A stretch of 64,000 nucleotides of DNA from Pseudomonas silvicola (GCF_026651855.1 NZ_CP093280.1:5850501-5914500); one strand, 5' to 3'; shown: positions 1-9,072, counted from the first letter of the stretch. Translations and numbers: made by a program. Notes: generated by a model not told the origin, from the sequence alone.

Positions 1-2093
1 TCGAGCAACTGCGCCGTCACCGCGCGCACCTGGTGGTCGTCGTCCACCAGCAGCACGGTGCGGTTGGCGCCTTGCACCGGCTCGCTTCGCGCCGCCACGG
101 GGGCCGTACGCACCGCAATGGCATTGAGGCTCGGCAGGTAGACCTCCACCGTGGTGCCCTGCCCCGGCGCCGTGGTAATGCCCACGCCGCCCCCTGATTG
201 CTTGGCAAAGCCGAACACCTGAGCCAACCCCAGGCCGGAGCCCTTGCCAATGTCCTTGGTGGTGAAGAACGGCTCGAAGGCCTTGGCCAGCACGGCCTCG
301 CTCATGCCGCTGCCCGTGTCGCCGATGGACAGCACCACATAGGCACCCGGCTCCGGGTCCTGGGGGTGCAGCGCCGGGCGGTCGACCAGGGCGTTGCGGG
401 TGGCCAGGCGCAGCGTACCGCCACCGGGCATGGCGTCACGGGCATTGATGGCCAGGTTGAGGATGATCATCTCGGTCTGGGTGGGGTCGACCAATGCGCT
501 CCACAGGGCATCGTCGGTGTGGGTCTGGATCCAGATGCTGCCACCCAAGGTGCGTTGCAGCAGTTCGAACATGCCGAACACAGTGTCATTGAGATTGACC
601 GGCATCGGTTCCAAACGCTGGCGACGGGAAAACGCCAGCAGCTGGGCGGTCAGCTTGGCGCCGCGCTCGCCGGCTTCTCGAATATTGTGCAGACGGCTCT
701 GCACCTTTTCCATGACGCCACGTTCCACGTCCCGGGCCAGGAAGGTGGTGCTGGTCAAAATCACCGTCAGCAGGTTGTTGAAGTCGTGGGCCACGCCCGC
801 GGTGAGCTGCCCCACTGCCTCCAGGCGCTGCATCTGCTGCAGCGTGGCCTCGATGCGCTCACGTTCCTTGATCTGCTGGCGCAACTGTTCGTTGGTGGCG
901 GCCAGTTGATCCACCACCGCCCGCTCGCCGGTAATGTCACGCACCGCTGCGTACATCAGGCCGTCGTCGGGCACGATGGTCCACGACAACCAACGGTAGT
1001 CGCCATCGGCATGGCGCATGCGGTTGACGAACCGCGTGGAGACGTTGCCACTGGCGATGTTCTCGGTTTCGCGCACGGTGGCACCGATGTCATTGGGGTG
1101 CACCAGCTCCCACAATTGCATCTGCCCCAGGGTTTGCCGCGACCAGCCCAGCGCGGCTTCCCAGGCGGGGTTCAGCGCTATGGGCGACATGTCGAAGCGC
1201 ATCACCGCCAGCAGTTCGCGGGACAGCTCCCAGGTACGGTCACGCTCCCGGGTACGCTTTTGCACGCGGTCGCCCAGCAACTCGTTGAGCCGCTGCAAGG
1301 CCTCGGTGGCCTGTTTCTGCTCGCTGATGTCCTGGATGACCCCGGTGAAACGCACGCACACCAGCCCCTCGAAGAAGGCCCTGCCACTGGTGGACATCCA
1401 GCATTCGGCACCGTCAGGCAACAGTGCACGGTACTCCACCTGGTAGCTGCCATCACCCTGGGGGGACATGGCCTGGGCCATGCGCTCCTCCACCAGAGGG
1501 CGGTCCTGGGGGTGGCAATGGTCAAGAAAATAGTCGATATCAACGGTGACCGCCGGGTCGACGCCATACAACGTCCGGCAGCGCTCGTCCCAGACCAATT
1601 GCCCGGTGTGCGGGGCGAAATCCCACACGCCCATGCGTGCCGCATCGATGGCCAGGCGCGCTCGCACCTCCATTTGCTGCAAGGTCTGTTCGGCGCGCAG
1701 GCGCTCGCGGCGCTCGTGAACTTCCGCCAACGCCCGCTTGACCGCCTTGGGCAGCAGGGTCAGGTTCTGCTTGAGCACATAGTCGATGGCGCCCAGGCGC
1801 ATCATTTCCACGGCGTTTTCTTCGCCGTATACCCCGGACAGGAAAATGAACGGCGTCTGCGGGGCGATTTCCCGCGCCCGATGCAGCACCTGGGCCCCCG
1901 AGGAGCCCGGCAGCAGGAAGTCGCAAAGAATCAGGTCGAATACCTGGGTACGCAACACCTGTTCGGCACCCTGGTGGTTGAAGACCAGCGTGGACTCAAT
2001 CACCAGGCCAGCCCGCTCCAGTGTCAGCAGGCACAGTTCGGCATCACGCGGGCTGTCTTCGATCAGCAGTAGTTGCAGGGGCTTTGACAGCAT
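1..2093 (-). CDS. Hybrid sensor histidine kinase (REC-PAS-PAS-HisKA-HATPase-REC), C-terminus off window
   Basis: About 697 codons are visible from the ATG at 2093; the reading frame is still open at the window edge. It opens with a receiver domain (about 5-120; LLLIEDSP, LILCDFLLPG), then two PAS-like regions (about 150-400), a HisKA H-box (GVAHDFNNLL, His near 434), HATPase motifs (NLAINARDAMPGG, GSGLGLAQV) and the start of a second receiver (VLLVDDDHQVRA, about 677 on). It lies 34 bp after the response regulator gene on the same strand, so it is probably the last gene of a phytochrome operon. The N-terminal receiver suggests it accepts phosphate from the upstream kinase (inference). The input for its PAS domains is not evident. 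Confidence 0.93.
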   Translation of the reverse strand, partial: MLSKPLQLLLIEDSPRDAELCLLTLERAGLVIESTLVFNHQGAEQVLRTQVFDLILCDFLLPGSSGAQVLHRAREIAPQTPFIFLSGVYGEENAVEMMRLGAIDYVLKQNLTLLPKAVKRALAEVHERRERLRAEQTLQQMEVRARLAIDAARMGVWDFAPHTGQLVWDERCRTLYGVDPAVTVDIDYFLDHCHPQDRPLVEERMAQAMSPQGDGSYQVEYRALLPDGAECWMSTSGRAFFEGLVCVRFTGVIQDISEQKQATEALQRLNELLGDRVQKRTRERDRTWELSRELLAVMRFDMSPIALNPAWEAALGWSRQTLGQMQLWELVHPNDIGATVRETENIASGNVSTRFVNRMRHADGDYRWLSWTIVPDDGLMYAAVRDITGERAVVDQLAATNEQLRQQIKERERIEATLQQMQRLEAVGQLTAGVAHDFNNLLTVILTSTTFLARDVERGVMEKVQSRLHNIREAGERGAKLTAQLLAFSRRQRLEPMPVNLNDTVFGMFELLQRTLGGSIWIQTHTDDALWSALVDPTQTEMIILNLAINARDAMPGGGTLRLATRNALVDRPALHPQDPEPGAYVVLSIGDTGSGMSEAVLAKAFEPFFTTKDIGKGSGLGLAQVFGFAKQSGGGVGITTAPGQGTTVEVYLPSLNAIAVRTAPVAARSEPVQGANRTVLLVDDDHQVRAVTAQLL

Positions 2094-2127
2094 GTGCAGG
2101 TATCGATCTCGTTCAAATGGCTCGCCC

Positions 2128-2586
2128 TCAGGTGGGACGACGTTGCAGGCGCAGCGAACCGGGCGGTGGTTCGTTGAGGACCGCCCAGAAAACCCCGAGG
2201 TCGGAAATCGCCGTGACGAATTCCTTGAACTCCACGGGTTTGACCACGTAAGCGTTGACGCCCAATTCGTAGGCGCGCATCAGGTCGGGCTCTTCGCGCG
2301 ACGAGGTCAGCATGACCGTGGGAATGCTGCGCAGCTCGGGCGATTCGCGCACCACCTTGAGTACCTCCAGGCCATCGACCTTGGGCAGCTTGAGGTCCAG
2401 CAGCAACACCGCCGGGTTGCCCTCCAGGCGTTCGACGTGGGTATTGCGGCGCAACAGGTAATCCAGGGCCTCGGCGCCGTCACGCATGACGATCACTTCG
2501 TTGGCCAGCTGGCTGCGCTCCAGCGCAAGCAGCGTGAGTTCCAGGTCTCGTGGGTTGTCTTCCACCAGCAGGATGGGTTTGAGCAT
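2128..2586 (-). CDS. Single-domain response regulator of the phytochrome operon
   Basis: 152 aa, CheY/Rcp1-type receiver only: acidic pair in VEDNPRD near the N-terminus, phospho-acceptor Asp in LLLDLKLPKVDG, switch Thr/Ser in VMLTSS and conserved Lys in YVVKPVEF. It has no output domain. Chosen start is MLKPILLVED at 2586; in-frame codons further upstream would run into the phytochrome gene. It lies directly between a bacteriophytochrome and a hybrid kinase, so it is the expected phosphotransfer partner of the phytochrome (established for such pairs; inferred here). Confidence 0.92.
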   Translation of the reverse strand: MLKPILLVEDNPRDLELTLLALERSQLANEVIVMRDGAEALDYLLRRNTHVERLEGNPAVLLLDLKLPKVDGLEVLKVVRESPELRSIPTVMLTSSREEPDLMRAYELGVNAYVVKPVEFKEFVTAISDLGVFWAVLNEPPPGSLRLQRRPT

Positions 2587-2603
2587 CGATAGCCTCGGTA
2601 AAA

Positions 2604-4862
2604 TCATGCGGGATTGCGGGCTGGTGCGTGGGGCAAGGCGAAACTGAACGTCGCCCCTTCGCCCAGGGCACCCTGGGCCCATACACGGCCATCATGGCGT
2701 TCAATGATACGCCGGACACTGGCCAGGCCAATACCGGTACCCTCGAACTCCTCCATGCGGTGCAGGCGCTGGAACACGCCGAATAATTTGTCGACGTATT
2801 CCATATCAAAACCGACACCGTTGTCACGGACATAGACCACGGTTTCGCCATTTTGCTCAGTGGCACCGATTTCGATGACCGCGGGGTTGCTGCCACGGCT
2901 GTACTTGAGGGCGTTGGAAATCAGGTTGCGCAACGCCAGGTGCAGGAACGCGGCATCCGCCAGCACACGTGGCAACGGCCCGATGCGCCATTGCACTTCG
3001 CGGTCTTCATAGTCGGGAACCATTTCCTGGCGAATGGCTTCCACCAGCGCGCCCAGGTCGACATCGGACAGGCGCAGCGCGGACCGCCCCATCTGCGAGA
3101 AGCTCAGCAGGTTGTCCACCAGGCTGCCGGCGAAACGCGCAGACTCGCCGATGTGGTCGAGGAAACGCTGGCCTCGCTCGGACAGTTTCTCGCCCTCGAA
3201 GTCGCCCAACAGCTCGGCGTAGCCAGCGATATGGCGCAACGGCGCACGCAAATCGTGGGACACGCTGTAGGAGAAGGCTTCCAGTTCCTTGTTGGAGCGC
3301 TTGAGTTCACCGGCCAGTTGCGCCAGTTCCTCGGCCTTGCGCAGCACGATGCCCAGCACCGCCGTGCGCAGTTCCGCCACGCCTTCGATTTCCAGCGGGT
3401 CCCAGGGGCTGGAGTAACCTTTGACGGTCTCCTGCCAGCTGTCGAAGCTGTGACGCGGGTTGAGCACGCCGCTGTCGCTGATGCTTTTTTCCGGTTTGCC
3501 GGCCCAGACCACACTGCGTGCCTGTTCAGGCTTGAACCAGATCAGGTAGTGGGAATGTATTTCCGAGATAGCCACGGCCAGCACACCGCCCACCTGGGCA
3601 GCCAAGCCAGGCAGCGAAGGAATATCGCGGCCGACATTATCGCTGTGGAACACCTCATGCCCGCCGCGCTCGGCGAGCCACTCGGTCAGCGCCAGCACCA
3701 TGGCCTCGTCGGGCGTTTCACCCACCAGATCGCAGCTGGAGGCCGTGATGATGGCCGCGCCCTGTGCGCGGGCAAAGCCGAGCAAGGTATCGCTCAAGGC
3801 CAGCGCCCCGTCGCGCACGCTGTCACGGTCAGCCATGACCGAGAGCAATTGCACGATCTGCTGACGCACGCCCAGCAGGCGCTGGTTGCGTACATGCAGT
3901 TCCATGGACTCGATCTGCAACGACAGCACGCTACCCAGTAGCTCACACGCGGTGCGGCTCTGGAACCGCACCGCCCGGGGTTCGGCATGGTGACAGGAAA
4001 TCAGCCCCCACAACCGGCCGCCCACGACGATGGAGATCGACATGGACGCCAGGGTGCGCATGTTGCGCATGTAGTGCAGGTGTACGGGCGACACGCTGCG
4101 CAGCGCGGCGTAACTGAGGTCCAGCGGCCGCCCGGTCAACGGGTTGAGCGCCGGCACCAGGGCGGCGGGTACGTAGTTGGCGTCCTCGATCACCCGGATA
4201 CGGTTGGCGCAATACAACGCCCGCGCCTGGGGCGGAATATCCGCCGCCGGGAAGCACAGGCCCAGGTAGCTGGGGTAGCCTTCGTCGGCCAGTTCGGCCA
4301 ATACCAGGCCGTCGCCCGCCTCATCGAACCGGTACGCCTTGACTCGGCCGAAGCCGGTGATGCGCTTGACCTCGGCCACCGCCTGGGCACACACCTGCTC
4401 GATGCTCTCGGCGCCTTGCAACTGGCCGATGAAGGTGCGTACCAAGGGATAAAGGTTGGCGTAGGCGGCGAGCACATCGCTGGCCGGCTCGAACTCGGCT
4501 ATCACTACGCTATCGAACCGGTGCACCATCAGCGCGATAGGCGGGCCGTCATAGTTGCCCACGGCAAAACGCACATCGGCCACGTGCACGGGCTTGTGCT
4601 CTTCACTGGTGCGCTCGGCCAACAGCCGCGCTACCTGTTCGCCGCCTTGCAGCAATTCCGGCAGGTGCCGCCCCAGCCACTGCTCAGCGGCTTGGCCAAG
4701 CCAGCGCTGAATATTTTCACTGGCCTGCAGCACCGCCAGGGTATTGGGTTCAAGCACCAGCATGAAACCGTGGGGCTGAATGCTGCCGGGCAAGTGGATG
4801 GGCTCTTTCGCGCAATTGGCGGTGGCCTGAGCCAATGCCGCTGAAATATCGCCGGATGTCAA
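2604..4862 (-). CDS. bphP: Bacteriophytochrome, biliverdin-binding light-sensing histidine kinase (TTG start)
   Basis: 752 aa from a TTG codon. PAS about 20-125, with the biliverdin-attachment Cys at residue 17 in NCAKEPIHLPG; GAF with the DIP motif FPAADIPPQAR (near 207) and HLHYMRNM; PHY tongue with PRHSF (near 471); HisKA SHDLRAPLRH (His near 535); HATPase NLISNALKYS, DNGVGF, GTGIGL. Family members sense red/far-red light through biliverdin and autophosphorylate the His. Start choice: AGGAG sits 7 nt before the TTG at 4862, whereas the in-frame ATG at 4922 has no Shine-Dalgarno sequence. No bphO heme oxygenase is adjacent, so biliverdin must come from a gene elsewhere. Confidence 0.93.
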   Translation of the reverse strand: MTSGDISAALAQATANCAKEPIHLPGSIQPHGFMLVLEPNTLAVLQASENIQRWLGQAAEQWLGRHLPELLQGGEQVARLLAERTSEEHKPVHVADVRFAVGNYDGPPIALMVHRFDSVVIAEFEPASDVLAAYANLYPLVRTFIGQLQGAESIEQVCAQAVAEVKRITGFGRVKAYRFDEAGDGLVLAELADEGYPSYLGLCFPAADIPPQARALYCANRIRVIEDANYVPAALVPALNPLTGRPLDLSYAALRSVSPVHLHYMRNMRTLASMSISIVVGGRLWGLISCHHAEPRAVRFQSRTACELLGSVLSLQIESMELHVRNQRLLGVRQQIVQLLSVMADRDSVRDGALALSDTLLGFARAQGAAIITASSCDLVGETPDEAMVLALTEWLAERGGHEVFHSDNVGRDIPSLPGLAAQVGGVLAVAISEIHSHYLIWFKPEQARSVVWAGKPEKSISDSGVLNPRHSFDSWQETVKGYSSPWDPLEIEGVAELRTAVLGIVLRKAEELAQLAGELKRSNKELEAFSYSVSHDLRAPLRHIAGYAELLGDFEGEKLSERGQRFLDHIGESARFAGSLVDNLLSFSQMGRSALRLSDVDLGALVEAIRQEMVPDYEDREVQWRIGPLPRVLADAAFLHLALRNLISNALKYSRGSNPAVIEIGATEQNGETVVYVRDNGVGFDMEYVDKLFGVFQRLHRMEEFEGTGIGLASVRRIIERHDGRVWAQGALGEGATFSFALPHAPARNPA

Positions 4863-5088
4863 AGAAGATCTCCTTGTGCGTGCCCCGTTCTCTGCGCTGG
4901 AACGGGCACGTATCGTGGTCATCCGCTTGTTGTTAAACAGACAGTCACGATTCTGACAGCACGATATCAAATTCTATCGCCGAGGCTGCGAAAAAAATGG
5001 CTTTTACATGGCGTTATGCCTGCAGGAATGCGGCGTCAGCGGGAGCGACGCTGCACCGCGGTGTCCCTGTGCGCTCCAGGCAGAGGAC

Positions 5089-5829
5089 TCAACGCCCCTG
5101 CGCAACAAGCTCCTTGCCATAGCTGACCAGCCAGTTGCGCACCTGAGGCGTGGTGCCTGCCTTGTCCGCCAGGTGGTGGGTGTTGTTCGACACCCACGTC
5201 AGCCGTGTGTAGCTGTTGCCGTTGGCATCGCGCATGCCGTACATCATGCCCCGGTGCCCCCCCAGGTCGACATTGGCCAGCTCCCTGATGGTCGTTACCG
5301 CCACGCCCTTGAGCACCATGTCCTGCAACAGCAGGTCACCGTCGGGGCAATGCAGGTAACGGCGCAGGCCATTGAGCCCACTCTCGGTATACACCCCCAT
5401 TCGGTAAGACACCTGCACTTCGCACTGGCGCGTCATGCCCAGGCGCGGCGCCTCGTACATCCCCGGCGCGTTCGCCAGCTTGCGGGCCGGGCGCTCACGC
5501 TGCACCTGCGCCAACCGAACCGCCATGCTGGCGCTGTCCACCGCCTCCACATACGTGCTGGGCTTGCGCCGCTCACGCAACTTGCGCTCGATCTGTACCT
5601 TTTCCTCAGCCGAAGGCCCTGTCGCCTGCCCCATGCTGGCACGCAGCAAGCGGGCACTGGTCATGGCATCTTCCAGGCGGTCCTGATCCTTGAGCGGGAT
5701 GTCAAAAATGGAAATCTCATGGTAGCCCTCGCTTGCCGAGGGGCGTTCCAGCGTGGCCGCGTGGCCGGACAGCGCTACCGCCATGGGAGCGAGAAGCAGG
5801 CTACAGGCCAGGATTCTGGTTGAGGTCAT
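5089..5829 (-). CDS. Secreted protein of unknown function
   Basis: 246 aa with a clear N-terminal signal peptide (basic MTSTRILA, hydrophobic core to SGHAA). The mature part has an Arg/Lys-rich helical segment (about 75-115) and then a soluble domain with two Cys (RQCEVQV, YLHCPDG) that could form a disulfide. AAGGA lies 8 nt before the ATG. It is co-directional with the phytochrome operon but 227 bp upstream of the phytochrome start, so it is probably a separate unit. I do not recognise the family; a periplasmic location is the only supported inference. Confidence 0.75.
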   Translation of the reverse strand: MTSTRILACSLLLAPMAVALSGHAATLERPSASEGYHEISIFDIPLKDQDRLEDAMTSARLLRASMGQATGPSAEEKVQIERKLRERRKPSTYVEAVDSASMAVRLAQVQRERPARKLANAPGMYEAPRLGMTRQCEVQVSYRMGVYTESGLNGLRRYLHCPDGDLLLQDMVLKGVAVTTIRELANVDLGGHRGMMYGMRDANGNSYTRLTWVSNNTHHLADKAGTTPQVRNWLVSYGKELVAQGR

Positions 5830-6130
5830 GGTTTCAGTCCTTGAAACGCAAGGGTTCCGCGTGGGCGGGCGAGAGATGATGAGTAGTTTTACTACAAAGA
5901 AGGTAACGGGGAAACGGTGGTGACGTAATGATGTGAATCAATTCCGCCACAGGGTGTGGGAGCGGCCATTTCCTGACAAGTGAGCTTTGGACTGAACCAT
6001 TTGGGTGGTGGCAGTCTGATGTAGGCCGATGAATGCCAGCGTCACGACCAAGCCGCTCAGGATTCTGAAAATCCTTGATGCTATTGGTCAGCACCCACGA
6101 GGGCTGAACTCAGAAGATAAGGATATAGCG

Positions 6131-7222
6131 TTGATCAAGCCCCTCACGTCGCTGCGTTTTTTCGCGGCACTTGCTGTTTACATAGACCACCTGGGGCTGC
6201 AAACCGATACAGGCAGCCTCGGCGTCATGTTCTTTTTCGTCCTGTCTGGATTCATTATCACCTACACCTATGCCGACAAGGTGAATACCCTTGAACCCAG
6301 AGGGCTGGCCAGCCTCTACACCAAGCGTATCGGCCGCATCTTCCCGGTGCATCTGTTGACGCTGCTATTGGCCATTCCGCTTGTTTTCATCACCGATGCG
6401 CCTACTACTTTCACAACGGGAGTCTATAACGCGCTGTTGATGCAAAGCTGGTACCCGAGCAGCAGTGATTTCTTTTCGCTCAACTCAGTGTCCTGGACAC
6501 TTTCGGTCGAGTGGGCCTTCTACCTGGCCTTCCCGTTCCTGATGATGGCTATCAAGCAATTCGGGTTTAACAAGAGCGCCGCTTCTGGCCTCATGCTGTC
6601 AGGGCTTTGCCTGGCATTCCTGCTGGCGTTCACGCTCTGGATGTACCGAGACCCTGCACGCGTTGCATCGTCCACCTGGTTGATCCGCATATCGCCAATA
6701 AACCTGTTTATCTTCCTGATCGGCACCGGCGTCGCGCTCTATCTCACCCAGGAGAAGCTCAGCCAACGTTTTTCGCCAGGATTCGCCACGGCTCTGGAGG
6801 TTATCGCTCTGGTGCTGATCGCAGCAACCTACCACTGGACGGTTGTGGATGGCGGGAAAGACAGGATGCCGCTTGACCATGTGATCTTGTACTTGCCGCT
6901 GTTTGCCTTTTGCATCTACATCTTTTCCGTGGCCAAGGGTCTGGTTTCGAAAATGCTGTCCAACCGCCTTCTGGTGCACCTGGGAAACTTGAGTTTCTCG
7001 ATGTACATGCTCCACCTGCTGGCAATCATCTACACCGACCGCTACTTGATGCCGGTGATTGGCGCCAACGGCGTTACCCTCAACAGGTTCTATCTGTTCG
7101 CGATGTTGATGATCGCTTGCGAGGTGGTCTACCGCCTGGTTGAAACCCCATACCGCAACTACGCACGAAAGGCCGCTTCCAACCTTTTCTCTCGGTACAA
7201 CGCCGCTACCCGGCCGGCCTGA
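6131..7222 (+). CDS. Acyltransferase-3 (OafA/YrhL-like) membrane O-acyltransferase, copy 1
   Basis: 363 aa, about ten hydrophobic segments. Family hallmarks: N-terminal KPLTSLRFFAALAV, HLG, FFFVLSGFII, RIGRIFPVH, SWTLSVEW and C-terminal VETPYRNY. These inner-membrane enzymes transfer acetyl or other acyl groups to surface sugars such as O-antigen. A TTG start at 6131 is preferred: AAGGA precedes it by 7 nt and the product then aligns end-to-end with the paralog at 7622. An ATG at 6029 would add 34 residues that look unlike the family. Paralogous to the next acyltransferase, so it is either a local duplication or two serotype-type cargo genes. Confidence 0.85.
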   Translation: MIKPLTSLRFFAALAVYIDHLGLQTDTGSLGVMFFFVLSGFIITYTYADKVNTLEPRGLASLYTKRIGRIFPVHLLTLLLAIPLVFITDAPTTFTTGVYNALLMQSWYPSSSDFFSLNSVSWTLSVEWAFYLAFPFLMMAIKQFGFNKSAASGLMLSGLCLAFLLAFTLWMYRDPARVASSTWLIRISPINLFIFLIGTGVALYLTQEKLSQRFSPGFATALEVIALVLIAATYHWTVVDGGKDRMPLDHVILYLPLFAFCIYIFSVAKGLVSKMLSNRLLVHLGNLSFSMYMLHLLAIIYTDRYLMPVIGANGVTLNRFYLFAMLMIACEVVYRLVETPYRNYARKAASNLFSRYNAATRPA

Positions 7223-7388
7223 GAAAGAGGCCATTGACCCGGTATCCTGGCGACCCTGGAAATCCGCTTCAGGCGCTCTACCCCCTCCTCCTCCACCTCA
7301 ATACCGCTGCGCACCGGCTGGGCCTTGCGCAGCTCATTGGCGTCCTGCACCAAGCCCAGGTGCCGCCGGCGAACCACGAGAAAGCGTA

Positions 7389-7523
7389 TTAGCGCTCCGC
7401 CTGCAGGCGGGTCAGCTCTTCGCTCGTCTGAACCAGGCAGACCTGGCCCAGCCAATTACTGGTGTTGCTGATATTGATATTGCACGGGTTGTTGTGCCGG
7501 ACACCGCGGGGATGGCTGGCCTG
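7389..7523 (-). pseudogene. Endolysin/muraminidase-like fragment
   Basis: The minus strand encodes RGVRHNNPCNI followed by SNWLGQ, which resembles the GIRNNNPGNI...W.G core of phage muramidase-type proteins, then LTRLQAER and a stop. The expected initiator is changed: at the place where the intact endolysin has ATG after GGAGAAAAGTAC, the remnant reads AGG. The fragment is too short for a working enzyme. Read as decayed lysis-cassette DNA. Confidence 0.5.
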
Positions 7524-7539
7524 TACTTTTCTCCCGACG

Positions 7540-7563
7540 AAAAAAAGCCGCTCACAGCGGCTG
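7540..7563 (-). terminator. Rho-independent terminator, remnant copy
   Basis: Stem GCCGC/GCGGC with a short loop followed on the minus strand by seven T. Followed by a GGGAGAA ribosome-site-like sequence, exactly as upstream of the intact endolysin gene at 10.7 kb. Confidence 0.7.
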
Positions 7564-7621
7564 TTTGTTAGAATCAGCGCCCTCTGTTTGAAGCGCAGAG
7601 GATTTTCAATAAGGAAGCCCA

Positions 7622-8725
7622 ATGATAAAGCCTCTAACCTCCCTCAGATTTTTTGCAGCATTGGCTGTAATCATCGAGCACCTGGGGACCGACTTGAACA
7701 TTGGCGGCCCTGGCGTGATATTCTTCTTCGTCCTCTCTGGCTTTATCATCGCGTACACCTACGCAAACCGCATCAGACAAATAACCAAAGAATCTCTGAC
7801 CAAGATGTACGCCATCAGGATCGGTCGGATTTTCCCGCTTCATCTTTTCGTACTTGCCCTATGCATTCCGTTTGCATTCATGAATGGCGACCCGCCAAAA
7901 CTGTATGTATTGCTGACCAACGCACTGCTGGTCCAAAGCTGGTACCCCAGTCACGACGACTTCTTCGCCTTCAACTCCGTGGCGTGGACACTGTCCATTG
8001 AGTGGTTCTTCTACCTCAGCTTCCCGTTCGTGCTGATACCGCTGCGCAACCTGGGCGCATTCACCACGCCTGCCAAGTGCCTGGCGTTTTCTGCAGTGGC
8101 GCTCGCTGCGATCCTGCTGGTGAACGGCATCTTCAACCATGGCGGCGAGTTTCTGAACACCACCTGGTGGGCGATGAAGATTTCCCCGGTGAACGTCCTG
8201 ATTTTCTTCGTAGGATCCGGTATCGGGATGTGGCGCCTGTGCATCGGCGATCAGGGGAAACGTGTGATGTGGCGCGATTCAGGCCTGGAACTCCTGGCGA
8301 TTCTTTCGCCGGTCGCTGCTTATAAGCTCTTCAACACCTGGGGCGTCGAGACCCCGCTTGGAATTGGCTATATAGGCTCTTACGTTCCTTTTTTCACTTT
8401 CATGGTTCTCGTGTTTTCTCATACAAACGGACTCATTTCCAAGGCGCTTTCGAACAACGTTCTTGTGCGCCTGGGAGAAATCAGCTTCGCCATTTACATG
8501 AGCCACCAGGTAATACTAAACATCGTCAATATCCACATCGCAACTGTCATCGGTGCCGGCGCCAGCCTTCCAGTGAAGATCCTGATGTTTGCCGTCATCC
8601 TGCTTATATCCGAACTCCTGTACCGATTCATTGAAAACCCCGCACGCCTTGCAGTTAAGGAAAGGATGTCACGCAATAAAGTAGACGATTCTGGCCAGAT
8701 GCCCCAAGCGCAACAGGCCAAGTAA
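7622..8725 (+). CDS. Acyltransferase-3 (OafA/YrhL-like) membrane O-acyltransferase, copy 2
   Basis: 367 aa. Same motif order as copy 1: MIKPLTSLRFFAALAV, EHLG, FFFVLSGFII, RIGRIFPLH, SWYPS, SWTLSIEWFFY, IENPARL. The ATG at 7622 follows AAGGA by 7 nt. Sits between an endolysin scrap and a tail-fibre-assembly scrap of an older prophage; its C-terminal codons overlap the latter. Phages commonly carry O-antigen acetylases at this position as lysogenic-conversion genes, so a role in changing the host surface is plausible (inference). The acceptor sugar cannot be read from sequence. Confidence 0.87.
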   Translation: MIKPLTSLRFFAALAVIIEHLGTDLNIGGPGVIFFFVLSGFIIAYTYANRIRQITKESLTKMYAIRIGRIFPLHLFVLALCIPFAFMNGDPPKLYVLLTNALLVQSWYPSHDDFFAFNSVAWTLSIEWFFYLSFPFVLIPLRNLGAFTTPAKCLAFSAVALAAILLVNGIFNHGGEFLNTTWWAMKISPVNVLIFFVGSGIGMWRLCIGDQGKRVMWRDSGLELLAILSPVAAYKLFNTWGVETPLGIGYIGSYVPFFTFMVLVFSHTNGLISKALSNNVLVRLGEISFAIYMSHQVILNIVNIHIATVIGAGASLPVKILMFAVILLISELLYRFIENPARLAVKERMSRNKVDDSGQMPQAQQAK

Positions 8726-8855
8726 CGTTGGCTGGGGGCCCAAGCAACGCATCGCGCTGGGCAATGGCGCAAATAAGATCGGGATGGAACATCTCGGCCC
8801 TTCCGCCGTCCGTGGAGAAATTTTCGGCCACGGAGCCTTCGTAAATGCGTAGCAA
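8697..8855 (-). pseudogene. Tail-fibre-assembly gene remnant with two internal deletions
   Basis: Translates as LRIYEGSVAENFSTDG, then EMFHPDL, a gap, AIAQRDALL, a gap, PANVTWP. These blocks match, in order, the intact 139-aa protein at 10754-11173 (ARIYEGAVAEIFSTDG, ELFHPDL, AIAQRDALL, PATITWP). At DNA level a 26-bp stretch (around 8736) is identical to the intact copy (around 10930). About two thirds of the gene has been lost. Confidence 0.8.
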
Positions 8856-8983
8856 GGGATCTGCCCGCCGAGACGGCGACCGGCGGCATTCGAGAGCCGA
8901 GAGGCCAGGTTGGGCACACGACCGTTGCCATGACCGAGCAGTACATCCGCAGGCGGCGCTGCGCGAAGGTTACGCCGATGTAA
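8852..8983 (+). pseudogene. Tyrosine integrase C-terminal remnant
   Basis: The plus frame ending at the TAA at 8981-8983 reads ...RDLPAE..., then VGHTTVAMTEQYIRRRR and KVTPM-stop. This is the box II region of tyrosine recombinases (LGH..., catalytic Tyr in EQYIRRRR). The preceding residues are degenerate and the N-terminal two thirds are missing. It is not similar in detail to the intact integrase at 58.2 kb (LLGHSKQEITERVYRR), so it comes from a different phage. Confidence 0.7.
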
Positions 8984-9021
8984 TGACCGAATTGCGGACC
9001 ATCTCCAAAATTGCGGACCGG

Positions 9022-9064
9022 AAAACAACAAGGGCCTGCCAGCACAATGTGCGGCAAGCCCTTG
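9022..9064 (-). terminator. Terminator downstream of tRNA-Leu
   Basis: The minus strand carries a long stem (CAAGGGC...GCCCTTG with inner TTGCC/GGCAG) ending in TTGTTTT, 9 nt after the tRNA-Leu CCA end. Confidence 0.8.
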
Positions 9065-9072
9065 ATTTTATT

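Larger units (their letters stand above)
7226..8983. mobile_element. Remnant of an older prophage carrying acyltransferase copy 2
   Basis: Three decayed phage pieces share modules with the intact prophage to the right: an endolysin-type scrap with a terminator/ribosome-site cassette (7389-7563), a tail-fibre-assembly gene with internal deletions (8697-8855) and the C-terminus of a tyrosine integrase (8852-8983). Lysis and tail pieces lie left and the integrase end lies right, next to tRNA-Leu. That is the same order as the intact prophage next to tRNA-Cys. Inference: an earlier related phage used tRNA-Leu and was deleted down to its cargo. Stretches 7229-7388 and 8984-9021 hold nothing else I can identify. 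Confidence 0.6.

Noticed and set aside
198-2072. 624-codon plus-strand open frame
   Set aside because: Fully antisense to the hybrid histidine kinase, whose domains are clear. Gln/His/Gly-rich composition is that of a high-GC shadow frame.
5834-6094. 86-codon minus-strand ORF between the secreted protein and acyltransferase 1
   Set aside because: No ribosome site, odd composition, overlaps the acyltransferase leader; 5830-6130 holds nothing else I can support.
8984-9021. Possible insertion-sequence end (TTGCGGACC repeated)
   Set aside because: TTGCGGACC occurs twice within 20 bp, but there is no transposase or matching inverted repeat.
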